NCBI RefSeq assembly: GCF_014655295.1
Contig: NZ_BNBI01000016.1
Coordinates: 1 to 64,000, forward strand
Length of the DNA: 64,000 nucleotides
Direction of reading: 5' to 3'
Source: Streptomyces fumanus
Lineage (GTDB): Bacteria; Actinomycetota; Actinomycetes; Streptomycetales; Streptomycetaceae
The stretch's first letter is position 1, and each line of letters opens with the position of its first letter. Positions 22,611 to 31,898 of the stretch are shown one piece after another. A program made the position numbers and the translations under genes. The notes beneath the pieces were generated by a model. That model did not search any database. It was not told the DNA's origin and saw only the letters and a list, made by a program, of their open reading frames with translations.

Positions 22611-22660
22611 ATATGCCTAGGCTGCGGGACCAGCCGTGATCGCAGCCGAAGGGACCCGTC

Positions 22661-23884
22661 ATGACCGTCACCGAGCCCGCCCCCGTCCCCGCCCCGGCCA
22701 CCGGTGCCCCGCTGCCGGCGCTGGCCGCGCGGGCCCGGTCGATCGGCGGGTCGCCGGTGCGGGACATCCTCGCCGTCACCGCCCGTCCCGAGGTGATCAA
22801 CTTCGCGGGCGGGCTGCCCGCGCCCGAACTCTTCGACGCCGACGGGGTCGCCGCCGCCTACCAGGCGGTCCTCACCACGGCACCGGGACGGGCCCTGCAG
22901 TACTCCACCACCGAGGGCGAACCCGCCCTGCGCGCCGCGCTCGCCGACCGCACCACCGCCCGGGGCCTGCCCACCGCGCCCGACGACCTCCTCGTCACCA
23001 CCGGCTCCCAGCAGGCCCTGTCCCTGCTCGCCACCGCCCTCCTCGAACCCGGCGACACCGTCCTCGTCGAGGACCCCTGTTACCTCGCCGCCCTCCAGGT
23101 CTTCGGCTTCGCCGGCGCCCGTGTGCTCCCCGTGCCCGGCGACGCCCACGGGCCCGACCCCGAGGCGCTGGAGGACCTGGTCGTGCGGGAGCGCCCGAAG
23201 CTGCTCTACACCGTCCCCACCTTCCAGAACCCCACCGGCCGCACCATGCCCGCCGAGCGCCGCGCCGCCGTCGCCGAGGTCGCCGCCCGGCGCGGGCTGT
23301 GGATCATCGAGGACGACCCGTACGGGGAGCTGCGCTTCGAGGGCGAGCGGGTGCCGTGGATCGCCGCCCACGAGGCCGCCCGGGACCGGACCGTGCTGCT
23401 CGGCTCCTTCTCCAAGGTGATGGCACCCGGCCTGCGGCTGGGCTGGCTGCGCGCCCCCGAGCACCTGCGGCGGGCCTGCGCGGTCGCCAAGCAGGCCGCC
23501 GACCTGCACACCCCGACCGTCAACCAGCTCGCCGCCGCCCGGTACCTGGCCGACCGGGACCTGGACGCCCACGTCCGCCGGGTCGCGGCGGCCTACGGGC
23601 AGCGCCGGGACGCCATGCTCGCGGGGCTGGCGGACGCGCTGCCCGAGGGGTCGGTGTGGAACCGTCCGGAGGGCGGCATGTTCCTGTGGGCCAAGCTGCC
23701 GGAGGGGTACGACACGGCCGCGCTGCTGCCCGGGGTGGTCCGGCACGACGTGGCCTACGTGCCCGGGGTGCCCTTCTACGCCGGGGAACCCGACCGCGCC
23801 ACCCTGCGGCTCTGCTTCGTGACGCAGACGCCCGGGGAGATCGCCGAGGGACTGCGCCGGCTGGGCGCGGCGCTGCGGTCGTAG
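22661..23884 (+). CDS. PLP-dependent aminotransferase (LysN/2-aminoadipate type, class I/II)
   Basis: This 407-residue fold-type I enzyme carries the PLP lysine in GSFSKVMAPGLRLGW (about 250), preceded by the phosphate-contact YTVPTFQNPTG and EDDPYGELRF. The opening INFAGGLPAPELF is typical of the 2-aminoadipate aminotransferase (LysN) and MocR-domain families, which act on broad aliphatic or aromatic amino acids. No DNA-binding domain is present. The ATG at 22661 follows GAAGGGACCCGTC. A 12-bp direct repeat (AGGACCTGACGT twice) covers the stop region. The precise substrate is unknown. Confidence 0.9.
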   Translation: MTVTEPAPVPAPATGAPLPALAARARSIGGSPVRDILAVTARPEVINFAGGLPAPELFDADGVAAAYQAVLTTAPGRALQYSTTEGEPALRAALADRTTARGLPTAPDDLLVTTGSQQALSLLATALLEPGDTVLVEDPCYLAALQVFGFAGARVLPVPGDAHGPDPEALEDLVVRERPKLLYTVPTFQNPTGRTMPAERRAAVAEVAARRGLWIIEDDPYGELRFEGERVPWIAAHEAARDRTVLLGSFSKVMAPGLRLGWLRAPEHLRRACAVAKQAADLHTPTVNQLAAARYLADRDLDAHVRRVAAAYGQRRDAMLAGLADALPEGSVWNRPEGGMFLWAKLPEGYDTAALLPGVVRHDVAYVPGVPFYAGEPDRATLRLCFVTQTPGEIAEGLRRLGAALRS

Positions 23885-23967
23885 GACCTGACGTAGGACC
23901 TGACGTAGGACCAAAGGACGGGCCCGGTTCCGGCCGTGGGGGGCGGCCGGGCGGGGCGCCCGTTCCG

Positions 23968-23973
23968 TACCGT
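23968..23973 (+). promoter_or_regulatory. Candidate -10 box of a leaderless transcript (NAT gene)
   Basis: TACCGT ends 6 nt before the ATG at 23980, with no Shine-Dalgarno sequence between the two. Confidence 0.4.
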
Positions 23974-23979
23974 GGGGTC

Positions 23980-24828
23980 ATGGCTGACAGTACGCGGGAA
24001 ACCCCCTTCGACCTCGACGGATACTGCGAACGGATCGGCTGGCGGGGGCCCCGGCGGGCCGACGCGGACACCCTGCGGGGCCTGCACCTCGCCCACCTGA
24101 GGGCGATCCCGTTCGAGAACCTGGACGCGCTGGCCGGCCGTGCGCCCTCCCTGCGCCTGGCGGACCTGACGGCCAAACTGGTGCGCGGGCGGCGCGGCGG
24201 CTACTGCTACGAGCACAACACCCTGTTCGCCCGCGTCCTGCGCGAGCTGGGCTACGGGGTGACCCTGCTGGCCGCCCGGGTCGTGGTGGGCGCCGAACGG
24301 ATCGAGGACCGGCCCCGCACCCACTCGGCGCTGCTGGTCGAGGTGCCCGGCACGGCGGAGCCCTACCTCGCCGACGTCGGCTTCGGGTCGATCGGGTCGC
24401 TGCTGGAGGCGGTGCCGCTGCGGGCGGACACCGAGTTCCACGACGCGGGGCGCCGGCACCGGCTGGTCCGCCCGCCGCACCCGGGCCCGCTGGAGACCTG
24501 GCTGCTCCAGGCGCACCTCGACGGCGGCTGGCAGGGGCAGTACGCCTTCACGCTGGAGCCGTTCACCGCGTCCGACTACGAGGTCTTCAACTGGCACGTG
24601 GCGACCGACCCGCGCTCCCCGTTCAACCGCCGCCCCTACCTCCAGCGGCTCGTCCCGGGCGGGCATCTGTCGCTCGACGGCGACCGGATCGTGGAGACCC
24701 GCGACGACGGCACCGTCACTGAGCGGAAGCTGACCGGGGACGACGAGGCCCGCCGGGTCGTCGAGGAGGAGTTCGGCCTCGACGTCCCGGCGGGCCTGGT
24801 GCCGCTCAGAGCCGCTCGGGCGTCCTGA
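23980..24828 (+). CDS. Arylamine N-acetyltransferase
   Basis: This 282-residue enzyme transfers acetyl from acetyl-CoA to arylamines, hydrazines or an amide-forming substrate in a biosynthetic pathway. The Cys-His-Asp triad is readable: RRGGYCYEHN (Cys about 70), RTHSALLVEV (His about 110) and LADVGFG (Asp about 125). AIPFENLDAL is the family opening and FNWHVATDP a conserved loop. The start at 23980 lies 6 nt after a -10 box. The 3' end overlaps the convergent argS gene by 23 bp. No natural-product cluster is nearby, so a general detoxifying role is more likely. Confidence 0.94.
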   Translation: MADSTRETPFDLDGYCERIGWRGPRRADADTLRGLHLAHLRAIPFENLDALAGRAPSLRLADLTAKLVRGRRGGYCYEHNTLFARVLRELGYGVTLLAARVVVGAERIEDRPRTHSALLVEVPGTAEPYLADVGFGSIGSLLEAVPLRADTEFHDAGRRHRLVRPPHPGPLETWLLQAHLDGGWQGQYAFTLEPFTASDYEVFNWHVATDPRSPFNRRPYLQRLVPGGHLSLDGDRIVETRDDGTVTERKLTGDDEARRVVEEEFGLDVPAGLVPLRAARAS

Positions 24829-26566
24829 TGCCCAGCAGGGCCATGCCCCGGTGCAGGGTGCGGGCCGTGATGTCGCACAGGAACAGGCGGTTCTCCACCT
24901 GCTCGGGCGACTCGGCCTTCAGCACCGGGCACTTGTCGTAGAAGGACGTGTACAGCGAGGCGACCTGGTACAGGTACGCGGTCAGCTTGTGCGGGGCGTA
25001 CTCCGCCGCCGCCTCCGCGACCGTCTCCCCGAACGCGTCCAGGTGCAGCCCCAGGGCCCGCTCGGCGGGGTGCAGCGCCAGCTCCGGGTGGGCCGCCGGC
25101 CGCACCTCGCCCGCCTTGCGCAGGATGGACCGGATCCGGGCGTACGCGTACTGGAGGTAGACGGAGGTGTCGCCGTTGAGCGAGACCATCTGGTCCAGGT
25201 CGAACTTGTAGTCCCGGTTCGCCGACGTCGACAGGTCCGCGTACTTCACCGCGCCGATGCCCACCTGGGCGCCCCGCTCGGCGATCTCCGCCTCGGACAG
25301 GTCCTGCGCCTTCTCCCGTACCACCGCCGAGGCCCGGTCGATGGCCTCGTCGAGCAGGTCGACCAGCCGGACCGTCTCGCCCGCACGGGTCTTGAACGGC
25401 TTGCCGTCCTTGCCGAGGACCGTGCCGAACGCCAACTGCAGCGCCGTCACCTCGTCGTTGAGCCAGCCCGCCCGGCGCGCGGTCTCGAAGACCATCTTGA
25501 AGTGCAGCGACTGACGGGCGTCGACCACGTACAGCAGCGTGTCCGCCTTCAGGTCGAAGACCCGGTTGCGGATCGCCGACAGGTCGGTGGCCGCGTAGCC
25601 GTAACCGCCGTCCGACTTCTGCACGATCAGCGGGACCGGCTTGCCGTCCGGGCCCTTGATGTCGTCGAAGAAGACGCACAGGGCGCCCTCGGAGCGGACC
25701 GCGACCCCGGACTCCTCCAGCAGGCGGCAGGTCTCCGCCAGCATGTCGTTGTACCCGGACTCGCCGACGATGTCCGCGTCCCGGATGTCCATGTCCAGCT
25801 TCTCGAAGACGGAGAAAAAGTAGATCTTCGACTCGTCGACGAACTTCTGCCACATGGCCAGCGTGTGCGCATCCCCGGCCTGGAGGTCGACCACCCGGCG
25901 CCGGGCCCGCGTCTTGAACTCCTCGTCGGAGTCGAACAGCCTGCGCGCGGCCTTGTAGAGCCGGTCCAGATTGGACATCGCCTCCTCGCCGGAGACCTCC
26001 CCGGCCCCGTGGTCCAGCTCGTGCGGGTGCTCGTCCAGGTACTGGATGAGCATGCCGAACTGGGTGCCCCAGTCGCCGATGTGGTGCCGCCGCACGACCG
26101 TCTCGCCGGTGAACTCCAGGATCTGCCGGACCGCGTCGCCGATCACCGCGGACCGCAGATGGCCGACGTGCATCTCCTTCGCCACGTTGGGCTGGGCGTA
26201 GTCGATGACCGTCGTGCCCGGGTGCGCGGCGAGCGGCACGCCGAGCCGGCCGGTGTCGTCCGCGTACCGCGCGGCCAGGTTCCCGGTGATCGCCCGGTCG
26301 CCGACCGTGATGTTCAGGAAGCCGGGCCCGGAGACCTCGATGTCCGCGATCAGCTCGCCCGTCGTGATGTGCGCGACCACCTCGGTGGCCAGCTCCCGCG
26401 GGTTCGCCTTCTCCTTCTTCGCCAGCGCCAGGATGCCGTTGGCCTGGTAGTCCGCCCGGTCGCTGCGTCGCAGCAGCGGGTCCGCGGCGGCCTGGGGCCG
26501 CACGGCGGCGAGGGCGGACGCGAGCTGCTGCTGGACGGAGTCGCTGAGGGACGTGACCGGAGCCAT
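24806..26566 (-). CDS. argS: Arginyl-tRNA synthetase
   Basis: This 586-residue class I aminoacyl-tRNA synthetase attaches arginine to tRNA(Arg). The N-terminal additional domain begins VTSLSDSVQQQLASAL. The HIGH-like motif is MHVGHLRSAVIGD (about 125-137), preceded by VIDYAQPNVAKE. The anticodon-binding helical domain is at the C-terminus (LYQVASLYTSFYDKCPV). The ATG at 26566 is chosen by family start; the upstream 20 nt are T/C-rich and its GGAG is rather distant (17 nt). The gene is divergent from lysS, so two synthetase genes share one promoter region. Confidence 0.96.
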   Translation of the reverse strand: MAPVTSLSDSVQQQLASALAAVRPQAAADPLLRRSDRADYQANGILALAKKEKANPRELATEVVAHITTGELIADIEVSGPGFLNITVGDRAITGNLAARYADDTGRLGVPLAAHPGTTVIDYAQPNVAKEMHVGHLRSAVIGDAVRQILEFTGETVVRRHHIGDWGTQFGMLIQYLDEHPHELDHGAGEVSGEEAMSNLDRLYKAARRLFDSDEEFKTRARRRVVDLQAGDAHTLAMWQKFVDESKIYFFSVFEKLDMDIRDADIVGESGYNDMLAETCRLLEESGVAVRSEGALCVFFDDIKGPDGKPVPLIVQKSDGGYGYAATDLSAIRNRVFDLKADTLLYVVDARQSLHFKMVFETARRAGWLNDEVTALQLAFGTVLGKDGKPFKTRAGETVRLVDLLDEAIDRASAVVREKAQDLSEAEIAERGAQVGIGAVKYADLSTSANRDYKFDLDQMVSLNGDTSVYLQYAYARIRSILRKAGEVRPAAHPELALHPAERALGLHLDAFGETVAEAAAEYAPHKLTAYLYQVASLYTSFYDKCPVLKAESPEQVENRLFLCDITARTLHRGMALLGIRTPERL

Positions 26567-26703
26567 AGGAAGGGGTGCCGTTCTCCTCGTGGGGATCGAT
26601 AGACACGCCCAGTGTCTCACGGGGGGTAAAGCGGTTTTCCCGAGCGCGATCCGGTCTGTGAGAATGGGCTGTCACCCCGTTCAGAAAGAAGGACGTGCCG
26701 ATC

Positions 26704-28437
26704 GTGGCTCAGAGCACCGAGACCACCGACTGGGTCTCCCGTTTCGCGGATGAGGTCATCGCCGAGTCGGAGCGTCGGGCCCCGGGCAAACCGGTCGTGG
26801 TCGCGTCCGGCCTGTCCCCGTCGGGCCCCATCCACCTCGGCAACCTCCGCGAGGTCATGACCCCGCACCTGGTCGCCGACGAGATCCGGCGCCGCGGCCA
26901 CCAGGTCCGCCACCTGATCTCCTGGGACGACTACGACCGCTACCGCAAGGTCCCGGCCGGCGTCGAGGGCATCGACCAGACCTGGGCGGAGCACATCGGC
27001 AAGCCGCTCACCTCCGTCCCCGCCCCGGCCGGCTCCCCGCACCCCAACTGGGCCGAGCACTTCAAGGCCGCGATGATCGAGGCCCTCGCCGACCTCGGCG
27101 TGGAGTTCGACGGCATCAGCCAGACCGCGCAGTACACCTCCGGCGCCTACCGCGAGCAGATCCTGCACGCCATGCGGCACCGCGCCGACATCGACGCGAT
27201 CCTCGCCCAGTACCGCACCAAGCCCAAGCCCGCCAAGAAGCCCCAGCAGAAGCCGGTCGACGCCGCCGAGCTGGAGGCCGAGGAGGGCTCCGGCGCCGCC
27301 GCCGAGGACGACGGCAGCTCCGGCTCCGCCGGGTACTTCCCGTACAAGCCGTACTGCGGCAACTGCGAGAAGGACCTCACCACGGTCACCGCCTACGACG
27401 ACGACTCCACCGAGCTGACCTACGCCTGCACCGCGTGCGGCTTCTCCGAGACCGTCCGGCTCAGCGAGTTCAACCGGGGCAAGCTGGTCTGGAAGGTCGA
27501 CTGGCCGATGCGCTGGGCCTACGAAGGCGTGATCTTCGAGCCCAGCGGCGTCGACCACTCCTCGCCCGGCTCCTCCTTCCAGGTCGGCGGGCAGATCGTC
27601 GGCATCTTCGGCGGCCAGCAGCCCATCGGCCCGATGTACGCCTTCGTCGGCATCAGCGGCATGGCCAAGATGTCCTCCTCCAAGGGCGGCGTGCCCACCC
27701 CCGCCGACGCCCTGAAGATCATGGAGCCGCAGCTCCTGCGCTGGCTCTACGCCCGCCGCCGGCCCAACCAGTCCTTCAAGATCGCCTTCGACCAGGAGAT
27801 CCAGCGGCTCTACGACGAGTGGGACCGCCTCGACGCCAAGGTCGCCGACGGCACCGCCCTGCCCGCCGACCTCGCCGCCCACTCCCGGGCCGTCCGCACC
27901 GCCGCCGGCGACCTGCCGGCCACGCCCCGGCCGCTGCCGTACCGCACCCTCGCCTCCGTCGCCGACATCACCGCCGGCCACGCCGACCAGGCCCTGCGCA
28001 TCCTCAGCGAGCTGGACCCGGCCCACCCGCTGACCTCCCTGGACGAGGCCCGCCCCCGCTACGACAAGGCCGAGGCGTGGATCAACACCCACGTCCCCGC
28101 CGACCAGCGGACCATCGTGCGCGAGGAACCCGACGCCGAGCTGCTGAAGTCGCTGGACGAGCCCTCCCGGCAGTCACTGCGGCTACTGCTCGACGGCCTC
28201 GCCGACCACTGGTCGCTGGACGGCCTCACCCACCTCGTCTACGGCGTGCCCAAGGTCCAGGCCGGGTTCTCCGCCGACGCCACGCCCAAGGAGCTGCCAC
28301 CGGAGATCAAGACCGCCCAGCGGTCCTTCTTCGCCCTGCTCTACCACCTGCTCGTGGGCCGCGACACCGGTCCCCGGCTGCCCACGCTGCTGCTCGCGGT
28401 GGGGCAGGAGCGGGTGCGGGCGCTGCTCGGGGAGTAA
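26704..28437 (+). CDS. lysS: Class I lysyl-tRNA synthetase
   Basis: This 577-residue protein is the archaeal-type class I LysRS, not the usual bacterial class II enzyme. The HIGH motif appears as PIHLGNLREV (about 41-50) and KMSKS as AKMSSSKGG (about 323-331). A zinc-binding insert holds YCGNCEKD and YACTACGF (two CxxC pairs, about 218-246). A Lys/Glu/Ala-rich insertion precedes it. Two in-frame GTG codons exist; that at 26704 has GAAGGA at useful spacing, while the one at 26695 is only 1 nt from it. The gene is divergent from argS and ends in a textbook terminator. Confidence 0.94.
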   Translation: MAQSTETTDWVSRFADEVIAESERRAPGKPVVVASGLSPSGPIHLGNLREVMTPHLVADEIRRRGHQVRHLISWDDYDRYRKVPAGVEGIDQTWAEHIGKPLTSVPAPAGSPHPNWAEHFKAAMIEALADLGVEFDGISQTAQYTSGAYREQILHAMRHRADIDAILAQYRTKPKPAKKPQQKPVDAAELEAEEGSGAAAEDDGSSGSAGYFPYKPYCGNCEKDLTTVTAYDDDSTELTYACTACGFSETVRLSEFNRGKLVWKVDWPMRWAYEGVIFEPSGVDHSSPGSSFQVGGQIVGIFGGQQPIGPMYAFVGISGMAKMSSSKGGVPTPADALKIMEPQLLRWLYARRRPNQSFKIAFDQEIQRLYDEWDRLDAKVADGTALPADLAAHSRAVRTAAGDLPATPRPLPYRTLASVADITAGHADQALRILSELDPAHPLTSLDEARPRYDKAEAWINTHVPADQRTIVREEPDAELLKSLDEPSRQSLRLLLDGLADHWSLDGLTHLVYGVPKVQAGFSADATPKELPPEIKTAQRSFFALLYHLLVGRDTGPRLPTLLLAVGQERVRALLGE

Positions 28438-28449
28438 GCGGAAGCGAAA

Positions 28450-28480
28450 GGGGCCCTCCACGCGGAGGGCCCCTTTTTTT
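28450..28480 (+). terminator. Intrinsic terminator after lysS
   Basis: The arms GGGGCCCTCC and GGAGGGCCCC enclose the loop ACGC and are followed by seven T. The preceding AAAG gives it some use on the other strand too. Confidence 0.95.
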
Positions 28481-28509
28481 CGCGGGGCCGGGCGCTTCCT
28501 GCGCGGGGG

Positions 28510-29793
28510 TCAGGCGATGTGGTCTTCCTCCAGCTCCGCGTTGTAGCGGTTGGTGAAGCGATTCACCATGCGCTTGGCCTCCTCCGGAGGCAGCGCGATG
28601 CCGAACTCCGCCTCGACGTCCTCACCGAACCCGCGGGCCGTCGGGTAGCCGCCGCCCGGGATCGCCTTCTTGAAGACCTGGTAGTAGTCGTCCTCGTCCG
28701 GCTCCACGACCGGCACGCCGCCGCCCTCGCCCAGCTCGCGGGTACGCCCCGGACCCACCGGGATCGGGAAACCGCCCGTCTCCTCCGCCTCCGGCGGCGG
28801 CTCCTCCTCGTACTGCTCCCGGTACTCCTCCGCCCGCCGTTGCTCCTCGTACCACTCGGCGTACTGCTGCTCGGGGTCGTAGTCCGGGTCGTAGCCGCCG
28901 TGGTACTCCACGGACTGCGGGTCACGGGCGTGCAGCCACGGATTGCGGTCCTCGAGCGGCTCCGGGCCGGCCGGCCCGGCCTCCGGGGCCCCGGCCAGCT
29001 CCGGCCGGGGCTCGGCGACGGCCACCGGCTGCGGGTGCGGCAGCGGGTGCGGCTGGGGCTGGTGCTGGGACTGGGGCTCGGGGGCCGGGGGCAGCAGCGC
29101 CGGTTCGATGCCCGCCGCCGCCAGGCCCGCCGGGGCGGTCTCCGCCAGCGGGACGCCGTACCGGGCCAGCCGCAACGGCATCAGCGACTCCACCGGCGCC
29201 TTGCGCCGCCACGCACGGCCGAACCGGGACCGCAGCCGGGCCTGGTAGACCAGCCGCTCCTGCTCCAGCTTGATCACCTGCTCGTAGGAGCGCAGCTCCC
29301 ACAGCTTCATCCGCCGCCACAGCAGGAACGTCGGCACCGGCGACAGCAGCCAGCGGGTGAGGCGGACGCCCTCCATGTGCTTGTCGGCGGTGATGTCCGC
29401 GATCCGGCCGATCGCGTGCCGGGCGGCCTCCACCGAGACCACGAACAGCACCGGGATCACCGCGTGCATCCCGACGCCCAGCGGGTCCGGCCAGGCCGCC
29501 GCGCCGTTGAACGCGATCGTCGCCGCCGTCAGCAGCCACGCCGTCTGCCGCAGCAGCGGGAACGGGATCCGGATCCAGGTCAGCAGCAGGTCCAGGGCGA
29601 GCAGGACACAGATGCCCGCGTCGATGCCGATCGGGAAGACGTAACTGAAGTCCCCGAAGCCCTTCTGCAGCGCCAGTTCGCGGACGGCCGCGTACGAACC
29701 CGCGAAGCCGATCCCGGCGATGATCACCGCACCGAAGACGACGACGCCGATCAAGACGCGGTGCATCCGTGTCAGCTCAAGTGGCGCGGCCAC
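28510..29793 (-). CDS. DUF2637 multi-pass membrane protein
   Basis: This 427-residue protein has four membrane helices in its first 140 residues (VLIGVVVFGAVIIAGIGFAG; FPIGIDAGICVLLALDLLL; TAWLLTAATIAFNGAA; VIPVLFVVSVEAARHAI), typical of DUF2637. A basic amphipathic region and a Pro/Gln/His-rich linker follow. The conserved acidic C-terminal block is DDYYQVFKKAIPGGGYPTAR, ending RFTNRYNAELEEDHIA. Related proteins are found beside conjugative-spread (Spd) functions and in chromosomal loci, so a DNA-associated or septum-associated role is possible but unproven. The GTG start at 29793 has GGGAGGGGAG upstream and a perfect palindrome beyond it. Confidence 0.85.
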   Translation of the reverse strand: MAAPLELTRMHRVLIGVVVFGAVIIAGIGFAGSYAAVRELALQKGFGDFSYVFPIGIDAGICVLLALDLLLTWIRIPFPLLRQTAWLLTAATIAFNGAAAWPDPLGVGMHAVIPVLFVVSVEAARHAIGRIADITADKHMEGVRLTRWLLSPVPTFLLWRRMKLWELRSYEQVIKLEQERLVYQARLRSRFGRAWRRKAPVESLMPLRLARYGVPLAETAPAGLAAAGIEPALLPPAPEPQSQHQPQPHPLPHPQPVAVAEPRPELAGAPEAGPAGPEPLEDRNPWLHARDPQSVEYHGGYDPDYDPEQQYAEWYEEQRRAEEYREQYEEEPPPEAEETGGFPIPVGPGRTRELGEGGGVPVVEPDEDDYYQVFKKAIPGGGYPTARGFGEDVEAEFGIALPPEEAKRMVNRFTNRYNAELEEDHIA

Positions 29794-29817
29794 TCGTACT
29801 CCCCTCCCAGTGCGTGT

Positions 29818-29831
29818 TGTTGCGCGCAACA
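29818..29831. promoter_or_regulatory. Palindromic operator candidate upstream of the DUF2637 gene
   Basis: TGTTGCGCGCAACA is a perfect 14-bp palindrome located 25 bp before the GTG start, where the promoter or leader should be. It looks like a repressor-binding site. Confidence 0.55.
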
Positions 29832-29884
29832 GAGTGGCACATGTGTACGGGAGCCGAGCGGCCGGACGGGTGAGTGCGCCTGGG

Positions 29885-30778
29885 TCAGCTCTCGGCGGCG
29901 GACTCCGACGCGGGCTTCGAGGCGGACGCGGACGGGGACTCGGCGGACGACCCGGAGGACGGGGACTTCGAGGACGAGCCGGACGGGGCGGCGCTGCCGG
30001 AAGCGGTGTCGCCGTTGGCCTCGGCCACCGCGGCGACCGCCTCCTTCGCCGCCTTCTTGGCGTCCTTCACCAGGTCGGCGGCGTCGGGGGACTTGTCACC
30101 GGCCAGCCCGGCACCGTTGTAGTCGACGGTGACGACGACGTTCTCCGCCCGCACCACCACCGTCTGCTGCTTGAAGGTGCCTTCCTTCTTCTTCAGCTCG
30201 TACGTCACGACCGACGCCTCGTCACCCGCGCCGGTGAACGGGTCCGTCTTCACGCCCTTGGCGCCGTCCGCGCTCTGCGCGTCCTGGAGCTGCTTGGTGT
30301 AGTAGTCCCGGGCCAGCGCGTCGCCCGCGCCGCGCGTGGCGTCCGAGTCGAAGCGGAGCATCGACACGTTCAGCCAGCGGAACTGCGAGCCCTTGACGCC
30401 GTTGTCGTCCAGGCTGTCCCAGGAGCAACTGCCGCGCGTCTGCGTGTCGCTGGAGGTGCCCTCCTTGCCCGACTTGGTCCCCTCCGGCACCAGGTCGGCC
30501 AGCGTCTTCTTCGTCAGCACTCCGCACGGCTCGGGCAACGTCCGGTACGCCGCCGCCCGTACGGTCGGCGACGGGCTCGCGGACGCCGACGCCGACGCAC
30601 TGCCCTCGGCCTTCCGGTCCTTGCCGGCGTCACCGCCGCCGCTGCCGTCGCCGGAGCCGGAGTCGGCGGAGCAACCGGCGGCGACCAGCATCACGGGGAC
30701 GGCCGCCGCGCAGACAAGGACGCGGTGGAGGCGCTTGGCTCGCTGGTCACGCTGGTCTCGCTGGGCTCGTCGCTGCAT
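29885..30778 (-). CDS. DUF3558 lipoprotein, copy A
   Basis: This protein of 297 residues has a basic N-terminus (QRRAQRDQRDQRAKR), a signal helix VLVCAAAVPVMLVAAGC and a lipobox AAGC. A Ser/Gly linker leads to the DUF3558-like domain (YRTLPEPCGVLTKKTLADLV, GSCSWDS, two conserved Cys). A Ser/Ala/Pro-rich tail follows at the C-terminus. Such lipoproteins face the cell-wall space; no activity is known. The ATG at 30778 has GAAGGA just upstream and matches the paralogue's MQR start; an ATG at 30793 is the alternative. It is paralogous to the next lipoprotein and probably arose by duplication. Confidence 0.85.
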   Translation of the reverse strand: MQRRAQRDQRDQRAKRLHRVLVCAAAVPVMLVAAGCSADSGSGDGSGGGDAGKDRKAEGSASASASASPSPTVRAAAYRTLPEPCGVLTKKTLADLVPEGTKSGKEGTSSDTQTRGSCSWDSLDDNGVKGSQFRWLNVSMLRFDSDATRGAGDALARDYYTKQLQDAQSADGAKGVKTDPFTGAGDEASVVTYELKKKEGTFKQQTVVVRAENVVVTVDYNGAGLAGDKSPDAADLVKDAKKAAKEAVAAVAEANGDTASGSAAPSGSSSKSPSSGSSAESPSASASKPASESAAES

Positions 30779-30900
30779 GGTTCCTTCACTCATGACGCTC
30801 GTGGTTCCTGCGGTCCGGAACGGGTCCGGTGGGCCACGGTACGCGGTACCGCCCGCCTCCGACGGCCCGGCGAACCCGCCCCCGGGGCACCGGGCGCGGC

Positions 30901-31821
30901 TCAGCCGCCCAGCGCATCGGCCAGTTCGGCGGCGACTGTGCGCGCCCTGTCCTGCAGTTCCTCGCTGTCGGGCACGACTCCGACGGTGGTCGGCTGCTCG
31001 GTGTACTCGATGGTGACGATGACGTTCGACGTGCGGAACGCCACAGTCACCGTGCGGCGTTCGGCCGTCGAACCGGAGCTGTTCAGCTCGTCGTCCAGGA
31101 ACGCCTCGTCGCCGAGCCCCTCCAGCAGCCGGGGCTGGAGGTCGGTGGGGGCGGCACCGGGGGAGGAGGGCGAGCCGGACGCCGCGTCGGCGGTGGGGGA
31201 GCCGGACGAGGACGAGGAGGGGGCGGTGGAGGCGGACGCCTGCGGGGAGGGCGCGTTCGAGCCCGTACCGCTGCCGTCATCCGTGCCGGTCTTGCCGTCC
31301 GTGGCGGTCCCGTCGTCCGTGCCGGTCTCGTCGTCCGTGGCGGTGCGGGTCTCCGTCTCGGAGACGACCGGCTCGGGGAGGTCCGCCGCGTCCTGCTTCG
31401 TCGCGAACAACTGCTCGGCCTGGCTGTCGTCGCTGACCGCGTTGTCGTACGACACCACCCGCTCGAAGTCGACGAGCAGATGGTCGGTCGCGTCCGTCGA
31501 GTCGACCTTCCAGCGGCAGCCGACCTTGCGGTCGGTGTCGTACGTGAGCGTCGCCTCGCCCGCGTACGCCTTCTCCCGCCGCTCCTCGTCCGTGATCTGC
31601 GGCAGGCCCGGCAGCAGCGCGTCCAGGGTCTTCCTGCCGACCGCGCGGCAGGGATCCGGAAGGGTGCGGTACTTGCCGGGCTGGGCGGCGGCGGTGGTGG
31701 CGCCGGTGCCGCCCGGGTTGGAGTCGTCGGTGGTGCCCCCGTCGCCGGAACCGCCGGTGCAGCTCGTCAGCAGCGCCGCGAGGAGGGCGGCGGCGCCGGA
31801 TACGTACGCCTTCCGCTGCAC
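30901..31821 (-). CDS. DUF3558 lipoprotein, copy B
   Basis: This 306-residue protein has a signal peptide and lipobox (ALLAALLTSC), a short Gly/Thr linker, then YRTLPDPCRAVGRKTLDALLPG and VGCRWKV, the same two-cysteine pattern as its paralogue. A Thr/Asp/Gly repeat region (DDGTATDGKTGTDDG) and a Ser-rich spacer lead to the C-terminal FRTSNVIVTIEYTE part. The GTG start at 31821 is preceded by GAGAGGAG. Copies A and B lie in tandem with about 120 bp between them. They probably act together at the cell surface; the function is unknown. Confidence 0.85.
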   Translation of the reverse strand: MQRKAYVSGAAALLAALLTSCTGGSGDGGTTDDSNPGGTGATTAAAQPGKYRTLPDPCRAVGRKTLDALLPGLPQITDEERREKAYAGEATLTYDTDRKVGCRWKVDSTDATDHLLVDFERVVSYDNAVSDDSQAEQLFATKQDAADLPEPVVSETETRTATDDETGTDDGTATDGKTGTDDGSGTGSNAPSPQASASTAPSSSSSGSPTADAASGSPSSPGAAPTDLQPRLLEGLGDEAFLDDELNSSGSTAERRTVTVAFRTSNVIVTIEYTEQPTTVGVVPDSEELQDRARTVAAELADALGG

Positions 31822-31898
31822 GGTCAGGCTCCTCTCGACGGTGGCCGTCTGCTCGGTCCTTCAGTGTCCCCGCTGGTTAATCGCTTGCCGCGCGGGGG

